DNA from: Margaritifera margaritifera
Taxonomy: Eukaryota; Mollusca; Bivalvia; Unionida; Margaritiferidae
Assembly (NCBI GenBank): GCA_029931535.1
Contig: JAQPZY010000374.1
Coordinates: 62,001-126,000, forward strand
Reading direction: 5' to 3'
Length of the DNA stretch: 64,000 bases
Shown: positions 11,219 to 19,648 of the stretch, one piece after another
Position numbering within the stretch: the first letter of the stretch is position 1
How the letters are laid out: every line of letters begins with the position of its first letter
Translations under genes and position numbers: made by a program
The notes under the pieces: model-generated
The model's input: the letters and a program-made list of their open reading frames with translations, nothing else
Database searches by the model: none
Told to the model about the DNA's origin: nothing

Positions 11219-11640
11219 CATCTAGGTAGTTCAGATAATGAAAAGGTTAAAGTTACAGCAGAGTGATTTGCTTTGTACCCTGGAACAATAGCTGAATCTG
11301 TGAAATATGAAAACATATGCCCAGAAATCAGGATATAATATAATCTACTTTGTTTTAGAGAACTGGACTATCTGCAAGTAAATAATCTAGCATCGGGGTT
11401 GACTACACGCCATATATATAGTAAATCTAGTTCATTCTTGATATCCTTGTTTGCTTTGCTTGCCAACGGATCTCTATCATAAATAATATTATATATTTCA
11501 AGTTCCATGTCCTAAAGAACATTCCATTCGCCACAAATGATAATAGATGAATAATAAAAGTTAACAAATAATCGTGTCTTAGATTCTTAAAGAATTCGGC
11601 ATTATCATCATTATCCCATATATATTGACCGGGTGTAAAA
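11215..11640 (-). pseudogene. Old L1/Tx1-like LINE ORF2 remnant: endonuclease domain
   Basis: The minus-strand translation, with one frameshift, reads as the AP-like endonuclease of L1/Tx1-type elements. In order: NDDNAEFFKNL, then IIICGEWNV (the GDxN motif with Asp to Glu; the partner at 47350-47790 keeps GDWN). DxE and an IWR segment then FTCR follow, then LKQSRLYYILIS and NHSAVTL (normally SDHS). A stop follows FTCR. The endonuclease and the RT piece at 10088-10905 are separated by only about 300 bp, so most of the RT has been deleted. Confidence 0.7.
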
Positions 11641-11755
11641 CAAAATCCACTCAGGACAAAGTCCCCCTAGCTAAATGGAAGATAGGACATAATCCCCTCC
11701 CCCAGTCTGAGTTTAGCCCTTTTTAATCCGTCACAAATATACATCTATACTGGTA
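11640..11755. repeat. Inverted repeat arm, left
   Basis: The sequence from AGGACAAAGTCCCCCTAGCT to CGTCACAAATATACATC is the reverse complement, with scattered changes, of 15173-15310. The pair exists in the partner duplicate too (about 47785-47890 and 51630-51760), so it predates the duplication. Confidence 0.8.
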
Positions 11756-12106
11756 ACATGTTTTCAGTATGTTAGCATTATAGAAGCGGGTTAAAATATC
11801 TGGTACCGGCGTATTTTAAAACGGGATAGGGAGAAAGAAAAAAGAAAATTAATGACGATTAACATGGAATTCGTATTTCTCTGATAAATAAAATAAGTCC
11901 CAAAATCTTGGCGCTATTTTTCTAAATATCTTATACGATAAAATGCAAGTGTTCAAAACATCGCCGAAGGATTGAATGCGATGTATTAAAAGTGTGTGAA
12001 GTGATGCTTATGAAAGCGAGGCGGCAAAGCACATGCGCGTGCAATTAGTCTTCAGATCAAAACGATCATTACGCATCTTAATCACCTTGTCTGTTAAGAT
12101 TTAACA

Positions 12107-12346
12107 TCTAACCCACACACTATACGTCTTCCGTCTACTCAAGGGAAACCAACACAAAATTTCAATGGCCCACAAACACGTATATATTCATCTAACCCGC
12201 ACACTATACGTCTTCCATCCACTCAAGGGAAACCAAGACAAATTTCAAAGGGCCCACAAACACGTATATATGTGATGTTATCTAACCCGCACACTATACG
12301 TATTTTATCTACTCAAGGGAAGCCGACACACAACGTCAAAGGGCCC
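12107..12346. repeat. 84-93 bp tandem repeat, 3 copies
   Basis: Unit: ATCTAACCCGCACACTATAC, GTCTTCC, then CTCAAGGGAAACCAA, AATTTCAAAGGGCCC and CACGTATATAT. The three copies are conserved in the partner (51372-51618). LINE A is inserted at the AAAGGGCCC of the third copy. Confidence 0.9.
12338..12346. repeat. Target-site duplication of LINE A, left
   Basis: AAAGGGCCC here is repeated at 15151-15159. The partner duplicate has it once (51610-51618), so this is a true insertion scar. Confidence 0.85.
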
Positions 12347-12350
12347 GAGA

Positions 12351-12449
12351 ATGGCACGAACTAAGCAAACGGCAAGAAAATCTACTGAAAAAGTTATATA
12401 CCCCCAGTTTTCTAATACGGAGGACAGCCAGCCTTGCAGTTTCTTTTAG
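12351..12449 (+). CDS. Upstream ORF starting with the histone H3 N-terminus (chimeric, 32 codons)
   Basis: ATG at 12351, only 4 nt after the element's 5' boundary, opens a frame reading MARTKQTARKST, the invariant first 12 residues of histone H3. The frame then passes into LINE 5' UTR sequence (EKVIYPQF...) and stops at 12447. The H3 match ends at about 12387. H3 is normally about 136 residues, so only the tail is present, including Lys4 and Lys9. The head most likely came from an H3 transcript by template switching at the end of reverse transcription. Whether it is translated is unknown. It could act as a short upstream ORF ahead of ORF1. Confidence 0.85.
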   Translation: MARTKQTARKSTEKVIYPQFSNTEDSQPCSFF

Positions 12450-12699
12450 TGCCTTTCTAGATAAGTATATGAATCATGAATTTAAATATTTCAACATAGA
12501 AATATTTGTAAACAGAAATGAATTGAAAATAACATTATTATACCTGTGAAAACTATATCTTGTGATACAGAACAAAGCATTTGAAGACAAAAATGAACAT
12601 ATGAATGTGAATACCTGTGAAAACCATATATGGTGACTATTATACATTGTGACAAGTATATTTTGTAAACATCATACGTGATATTGACATAGACCAGAA
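12388..12699 (+). promoter_or_regulatory. 5' UTR of LINE A
   Basis: Non-coding leader between the H3 head and ORF1. The stretch TTTTAGTGCCTTTCTAG with following ATAAGTATATGA aligns with the 5' leader of B (about 50345-50416, minus). No promoter motif is recognised. Confidence 0.6.
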
Positions 12700-14053
12700 A
12701 TGTCCGTGCTTGAGCAATACTTCGACACGAAGCCGGTTTTCACAAAGCAGGGCGGAAAGCTCGTGACGGCCAGGAGACCAGTGGTACAGGGACTGGATAT
12801 ATCCCACTACCTACCAAATGAAAGGCCGAGCTGTGGAGAAACTATAGCCGCTATACAAGCGACAGGAGTAAATAAAAAAGACATAGCAGCACTATCATTC
12901 GGCGGAAAAGGCACCCTAATAATACATCCGACGGGAGCGAAACCACTTCTAAACACAAGCACCGTGAAAATTGGTACCAAATTTGCAAACGTATTTGTAG
13001 TACCACCGATCGAAAGAGAAATACAAATCAAACAAGTCGACGTAATCCTTACAGAAATTCCGCTGGAAATCCCCATCGAAGCAACAGTTGAAAGGTTTAA
13101 ACAGAAATATGCAATGGAAATAACATCTTTCAAAACGGCCACCTACAAACTCTATGAAACTATCCGGACGGGCGCAAGGATTCTTCAAGTGGCGAAAGGA
13201 AATGAAGAAAAATCCCCCCCCCCTTCTTCTACATCCACAGTTTCATGGCGAAATTGGGGTACAGAGGATGCATTTTCCACATAAAATGCACAAAATGTGC
13301 GAGAAAGGGCCACGACCCCAGAAAATATATAGTACAAAAAGAGTCAACACAGGAAGAGCAAATTACAACAAACAACGAGCAACAAGAAGTGGAACCAATG
13401 GAACAGGAAACAAGACTGCAGACCAGGCCAGAAATGGATATACTGGCAAACAGACACCTAGTATCAAATTTCTTGACACAGCATAATCTAACGAGTCAAA
13501 CAGTGAGTCCAGCAGCAAAGGAAACAAACAAAAAATGCCAACACCCCAACGAGAGGCGCCTATAAGAACAAATCAACAACAAATCACAGAACCAAAAATC
13601 CCATCACGGGTGGCGAAAACACATGAAGAGCTAAAGAGAACCAAACAACATGAACTAAAGACTCTACCACAGATAGCGACACCACAGGAAGCGCCAATAA
13701 ATATACCACAACTAACGACAACAGACGTAACAACACCACCACCACCAACAACAACAACAGCGATAGGTAAAAAAGTAACAACGGCGGCACCCCAAGAAAT
13801 GCCTCACAGGGAGCCAGCCAAAGAAAGGCACACCAAACAAGGAAAACGAATAATAAAGAAAAACAGGGAAAAATATTATTATCGCTTAGTCTATAACTCG
13901 GAATCAACAGACGAAGAAAGCCAGCCAAAAGGGAAGAGGAAATTCATCTCCCCCCTTACAACCAGAGAAAGCCAAAAAGAAATAGCACTTAGAAAGGAAA
14001 TACCATATATGTCAAAAACACTGTTAAACATATTTACAAATATCTATATATAA
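12700..14053 (+). pseudogene. LINE A ORF1 (RRM-like region plus CCHC knuckle), two frameshifts
   Basis: The ATG at 12700 (MSVLEQYF) aligns with the start inferred for B (MPILQHHF). Residues 1-100 align with B and E through a conserved RPxxxE...G(V/I)...IHPxGxxPLL block. Residues 105-170 (PPIERE...VDV...EIP...TIRTGAR) look like the RRM-like domain of Tx1/L1-type ORF1 proteins. A homopolymer shift in the C-run at 13214-13223 moves the frame into PPFFYIHSF, then GYRGCIFHIKCTKC. The zinc knuckle is CxxCxxxxHxxxxY, its last Cys replaced by Tyr. A second shift near 13525 moves to the frame at 13535-14053, whose acidic NSESTDEE tail matches C and B. ORF1 proteins bind element RNA in the RNP. This copy is non-functional. 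Confidence 0.85.
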
Positions 14054-15150
14054 TTAAATAATAATAATAATAATAACAAAAAAAATATGTATATATTACA
14101 AATATGTAACATGAATAATAATATAGCCTAAAAGCAGAACTAACCTTAAGATAACATATCTTAATAATGAGTCTAACAATATAATATTGAACTAGCTAAA
14201 TAATAGCATGCATAAACCCAAATCTATTACGCCTTTACGGGAGGGTGCGCGAGAATAGACCCCCTCGCTCACTTTGCCTAATACTGGAATCTAAACATAA
14301 TAATATACAATATAAAACTAATCATAATAACAATATACTATAAACTAAAATTCAACAATATACTATAACAATAAACATAACTATATATAACAATATGATC
14401 TAACTCTAATAATATAAAATGTATAATAACAGAAATCATAAACCTTTTGCTTTTGTGTATGTCTGGTTTGTGCGGATATATCCAAACCAGCTACATGCAC
14501 AAGGCAGCCCAGAAAACATAATCGTATATAACAATATGAACTAACTCTAATAATATAAAATATTTAACAACAGAACAAATAACAACAACCCTCCTATCTG
14601 AGACATGTGAGCGCATGCCCAGGCCCACATCGTCTTACAATGGGAATCTCCAAAATTAAACAAATAAAAAAATAACATAACTTACTAATAACGAGAGAGA
14701 GAGAGAGAAGGAGATATCTGGTGACAAGTAAGCCACAACACACGCACACACCAATATAAATAAAAATTAGAATATAACTCTGAAAATTTGACAAAAAGCC
14801 CAAAATGTATACATAAATCTAAAACACAAACATTATAAAGAAAACCAATCTTAACAAACTCAAGCAAGACCTCGGGCGGAGGTCACTTTGAATTAGAAAC
14901 TGACTCAGGGTGGAAAGGAAAGGAAATCAGCCCAACAGGAAATACATGAAGGGAGGAAGGAACTGACCCAGAAACCTGAACTCTAAAAAATTTGAACTCT
15001 AGGAAACAAACCTAGAAGAACCGCTATCAAAATTAATTTTATAAATAAATACTAAAACCTTCGGGTATGTTTGAAATTTATGCGGGGACATCTCTATAGA
15101 TCTAACCAGCTATATATGATGGGAAGGGCTAAGAGATGACCACAAATAAA
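14054..15150 (+). other. 3' UTR of LINE A, no ORF2
   Basis: AT-rich tail with AATAATAATAATAA near the start and a GA-repeat at 14694-14707. A GACCTCGGGCGGAGGTC stem-like segment is followed by AAGGGAGGAAGG, then ACCTTCGGGTAT...GGGGACATCT, and the end is CCACAAATAAA. The same succession occurs in C (42950-43290) and B (minus), and from the GA repeat on in D (minus). A weaker version occurs at the end of E. Confidence 0.8.
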
Positions 15151-15172
15151 AAAGGGCCCAAGCAGACACACA

Positions 15173-15310
15173 AGGATGTATATTTGTGACGGTTTAAAAA
15201 GTTTAAAAAGGGTTAAAATTTAGACTGGGGGAGGGGATCCTATCTTTCATTTTGCTGCTGGGATTTTGTCCTAGGGGAATTTTGTCCTGGCGGATTTAGT
15301 CTGCAATCCT
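15173..15310. repeat. Inverted repeat arm, right
   Basis: Reverse-complement partner of 11640-11755. It contains GGGATTTTGTCCTAGGGG followed by another ATTTTGTCCTGG, a short internal repetition. Confidence 0.8.
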
Positions 15311-15463
15311 CATTGACCATATTTATTCATTGGATTTATTTGATATGTCACTCTGTTAGCTTAGCAGGGTCCGTTACGGCAGTATACTAATGTTCCATTA
15401 TGACCTAATGTTTGCGAATTAAACTTTGATCTAATTAAGCTGGACTGTTGTGATATAACCTCC

Positions 15464-15547
<84 letters not shown>

Positions 15548-15551
15548 TATT
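15464..15551. repeat. Compound microsatellite (CA)n(TA)n
   Basis: About 23 CA units then about 14 TA units, followed by CACACATATATAT. Shared in position with 51925-52015 in the partner duplicate. Confidence 0.95.
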
Positions 15552-15597
15552 CCTGTTATCTTAACAGTGTTCGATTGAATTTTCAATAACCATGACA
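15552..15597. repeat. Direct repeat partner of 11173-11218
   Basis: Ends in ACCATGACAT like its partner. Homology with the other large duplicate is lost just before this point. Confidence 0.8.
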
Positions 15598-17077
15598 TGA
15601 TAGAGAAGAATATATTTTGAATAGCTTGTGTGCCCGTATATTTAATGTAACTCGAAGTATACAACATATATATCAAAGATGTAAAACACGGTAATGATGT
15701 TGTCATCGGGTTACAGGCCAGATTTTGCTTTTGAAAGGGACGAACGATCGTTGTGGAAACGCCATTAAAAATGATTGTGAATAACATACACAGTGTGAGC
15801 TTTTTGTGCGTCAAATATTGTAAACGTATATCGTGCGAGGCATATATGTCACATTTCCATCGAAGAATATCTCAAAAGAAAGTTTCTGACTTTGACTTTA
15901 AAACATGCCTAAAAGCACACGAAGCAACTTCTCAAGAAAGAGAACCACAATTTAGAAATCCAAGTTGTGACGCACAGTGTCACGAAAAATTAGCAACAAT
16001 AGAACTACACGATTTAAAAGACTCACGGTACTATTTATATGGCAAAATGGGAACCAGTGTATAAATGGGTCGACATAAAATAGAGTATATATGGGTTTGG
16101 AGGGCCATAATATGTTGATAATGAAGAGTACACATTTTAGTAAAACAATCTTCTCAGTGCTTATCCTTTTTTGTAAGTGAAATAAATAGAGACGATATTC
16201 AATTGATGTAATTGCAGGTTGTTTGAAAGCTTGAAATCAATACTGAAAGTAGCAAGCGATTTGTTACGTGCAGAATTCGAAACACATGTTTTATAGAGAT
16301 TTAGATCAAAACATATGATTTTCTCCACACAGAAACCTGCATCTTGGATGGGTCAATCATGATCTAATCACGAATATTTCTTAACTAAAAGTTATTAAAG
16401 TTTGAATTATATGGTGTTTTCATGGGTTTACTATGGCAGTTGAATTCGTACTGTATGTCATATCAACTTCAACAGCTTTACATTGGTTCCACATAAGCAT
16501 GTACAACTAAGTTACTATATATGCACTATTATGGTTCTATTTGATAAAACAAACAAAATAAATATATTTTGTCTCCCTCTGAAAGCTACTCAGTGGGACA
16601 TTCAACACACTTTCAGATATGATAACTATTACCATGAAGGCGGTCGGGAGGGGGGTATGGGGAGTAGGGGTTGGAGTGGGACTGTATAGGATGTGCATTT
16701 TGACCATCTTTTGAATGGGATGCTTTGCATTGGTTGATATATGTGTAACCAAATATATTTTTCAGACAGTTTACTATTTACAGATGATGTTGGAAGGTGT
16801 AGATCCTGTTGAATGATCTGGTTTATGACGCATTAGTCATGAGTGCGGTTAGTGTTTATCGTTGTATTAAAAAATAATCTGGTACCGATATACTTTAACT
16901 GTGTCCGCGCAGGACGCGGACACGGGGCATGATATCATCGATCAAAAACCTTGTCGTGTACACTGTTTTCCTTATATTTTGAGTGCCGGTTACACCATTC
17001 TCATTTTATAGTCAAACTTTTTCTTGATTGTGATGTGCAAGACAGTCCAAATTTGTCGGACACACTGTTCATTCTTC
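15598..17077. other. Non-matching segment inside duplicate copy 1
   Basis: Replaces 52015-52681 of the partner. No supported gene. A plus-strand frame at 15753-16064 (103 codons) lacks splice or family evidence. It contains a strong hairpin at 16901-16923, and 'TACACCATTCTCAT' occurs near 16990 and again near 17092. Confidence 0.4.
16901..16923. other. Perfect GC-rich hairpin
   Basis: GTGTCCGCG, loop CAGGA, CGCGGACAC: a 9-bp perfect stem with a 5-nt loop in AT-rich surroundings. No run of T follows and no RNA gene context was identified. Confidence 0.8.
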
Positions 17078-18043
17078 ATTGCCAGTGTTTGGTACACCAT
17101 TCTCATATTAGATTCAGCTTTCTTATATGATTCTGAGAAAGACATTCCTATAAGGAAGGATTATTTTGCTTCAAGAAATAAAAAACAGCACGCATATATA
17201 CCCATATCTAATGTTTCAAATCTAATAAAGAAGATGCTCTAGCGTCCTCTAATTATCGTGAGAGATCACATCAGCGCTTGAAGGTATGGAGCCTAGTGAC
17301 TGATCAGGTTAATGACACACAAGTGACGGGTATATGTAGAAATTATCTTTGTTCTACAGTTTAAATACCCCAACTACATTAATACGGCGTTCACATTGTT
17401 TGGAAAACAATAAAGAAAAAAACAAAAACAAATGTATAAAAGTGTTCACACTGTATAAGTTTTACAATAGATCAGATCTGATATTGCTTTAGGCAAGACA
17501 ATACGTTTAGGATTGGCATGGCTAGACATTAGAGCGAAAACAAACCAAAATACAAAAGAACGCAAGGCCCACCCTCTCCAAGGAGTCAAGTAGGAAACGG
17601 GCATGGCAACAGCGCTATACCAAAAACAGAGTAAATATGTAAGCTTCCATGTTTTCACAACCTCTCTGCTTTTGGAAAATAGACAGTGGTAAACAAAAGA
17701 TATATGTAAACATTTTACCCCTTAAATCTTGAAATTTTGCCATAATTTCTAGGTTTATTAACCGATTTCTTAAAAATAGTTTGACTAAAATCATATTAAA
17801 AAAGTTTTTTTTTCACCAAAAGGATAACCTTTAGTATATGTGTATTGATAATTTGATTTACAAATTGTGAACTTTGTGTTCTAATAATTTTTTGTGGTTC
17901 TTATTAAGAAAATCCGGCGCACTTTCCTTACAAATGCCCAAATTAAACAGGGTTTTTTTCCCGCTAGCCAAATGCCCTGGCTGAATAACCCCAAAATAGT
18001 TGTATAACAACAAAACTTTGATTCGCTGGTAGTCATCATTTTT

Positions 18044-19648
18044 CTTTTATTTGTGGATCCCTCTCCGACCTTTAGCTATGTTAAACTAAAAGGCCTTTAA
18101 GGTATCCCCCTTTGTGCCGAAAAGTATGAAAAAAGTATTTTATATATGTTTGTTTCCCCCTAAGGTCTGTTGTTGTGGGTTTCAGTAGAAAAAATAGAAT
18201 TTTGAAAGAAAAGTTTTTATTTTTTTTGATTGTTTTTGATTAGGGATGTTCTTGATTTGCTTTTTTGATAGAGCGTACTTGTTTAGGTTCCCGTTTTCAG
18301 GTTCCCATTCGTTCCGCCCTTTGGCCAAAATAAATTTACACTATGGCTTGTACTACCCTCCCCAGAAATTACCCTTGCGGCTGGTTTTCTTGCCATATTT
18401 GTATATAGTAGTTACAGTGATCCTTGCCAGGGATCTGTATAAGTTCAAGTGTGTGCTATATGTATATATGCTATATATGTTTTGTCGTATGCTATATCCC
18501 CTGTGTTCTTGTTTGGACTGGCTGTAAATTTTTCAAATCTTGTTCTAGTTTTTTATTTAGAATTTATATTAAAGAAGAGGAAAAAAAATCTATAAAAGGT
18601 TTTAAGAAGGAGACTGGTGGTGCATCATTTCTAGTCTTCGACCGAGTTTGGGCTATCTCGTCTCGAGACCTATACTATGTGCTCCCCCTGTCTCCATATA
18701 TATCTAATGGTCTCAAAGCCATTTGAATTTTGTTGTTACCCCTTTTAAGAGGGGGAACCTATGTAGTATAAAAAAAATAAAAAAAGGAGAGCTTGTTTTA
18801 TGATGTATGTATGTATGTATGTAGTGTGTGTTGGACGGGAAGTAGAGCTCGCTGTTGTTAGTGTTTTATATTGTTTCCCCTTTGTTTTTGTTTTTTTGTT
18901 TCGTTATATTGATTTGTTATGCCTCATTTTTAGGTACTCTGATTTGACCCATGTAGCATAGGCGTCTAGTCGTCATCATATCTTTCTGTGAGTTACATAA
19001 CCCTCCTGTGTTTTATGTATTTTTTTGTTTTGTTCCTATATGTAGTGTTAAATTATATTAGTTCCTGCGAGTTTCTCCCTTGTTATTAGTTGTTATTTCT
19101 CAAGTGTTCTTGTCTTATGCTTAGGTCATTTATATGAGGTTAACCTTTCCAACATGTGAGAGAATAGGATCCAGGTCGCCTTTACGACGTAAATCCCCCC
19201 TAATGGGGGGGGGGGCATACTGGTTCCCATATCTTACAGTGGTTGTACTTGGTTCCTCTAAGAAGTTAATATCTGTATTATAAGTTCATTTTTGAGAGGT
19301 TTACCTTTGCAACATGTGAGAGAGTGGTTCCCATCTCCCACAGTGGTTGTACTTGGCTCCTCTAAGAAGTCAGCATCACAATTATGTTGGCTACTTTTAG
19401 GTCTAAAGGATTTATTTTAAATTTAGATTGTCTTTTAACAAAAAAGAAAAAAAGAAATTTAATATATCTATAAAAAAAAGAAAAAAAAATCAAGAGTGGG
19501 GTTGATTACTGAGCGTTTAAATCTCGAATCACGTCTCCCTATTTTATTTTCATATAGACAAGAACACTGTTGGTTATTTATTATTTGGATTATGATATTT
19601 TATATTCCAGTGCCTTGTTTTCTACATTTTCATTTTCATTTAGTTAGG
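18044..19648 (-). other. 3' UTR of LINE E
   Basis: In element sense it contains a GATCCCTGGCAAGGATCACT segment and GGGGAGGGTAGTAC, which correspond to GACCTCTGGCAAAGGTCACT and GGGAGGTGAGTACC in C, and it ends TCCACAAATAAAA. A duplicated module at 19140-19380 (ACATGTGAGAGA and CAGTGGTTGTACTTGG, each twice) and a GTAT repeat near 18804-18822 are also present. Confidence 0.7.
19140..19380. repeat. Duplicated module within the LINE E 3' UTR
   Basis: CAACATGTGAGAGA occurs near 19151 and 19310, and CAGTGGTTGTACTTGG near 19238 and 19340. The two parts have different spacings, so one copy has gained or lost about 57 bp, including the G-run at 19205-19213. Confidence 0.75.

Larger units (their letters stand above)
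12347..15150 (+). mobile_element. LINE copy A: ORF1-only non-LTR element with a histone H3 head
   Basis: This 2.8-kb insertion is bounded by a 9-bp target-site duplication and is absent from the partner duplicate. Order: a histone H3 5' fragment (12351-12387), about 310 nt of LINE 5' UTR, ORF1 (12700-14053, two frameshifts), and a 1.1-kb AT-rich 3' UTR ending GACCACAAATAAA. No endonuclease or reverse transcriptase is present. The 5' UTR matches B around 'TTAGTGCCTTTCTAG', and the 3' UTR matches B, C, D and E. It is a non-autonomous ORF1-only form that presumably relied on an E-like ORF2 protein. Confidence 0.88.

Noticed and set aside
13584..13928. Minus-strand frame opposite LINE A ORF1
   Set aside because: Leu/Val-rich shadow of the Thr/Gln/Pro-rich ORF1 tail.
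15753..16064. 103-codon plus-strand frame with several Cys and His
   Set aside because: Cys/His spacing fits no finger I know, there is no splice context, and the segment is absent from the duplicate.
18804..18822. GTAT tetranucleotide run in LINE E as a poly-purine or tail marker
   Set aside because: It is internal to the 3' UTR, with family sequence continuing on both sides.
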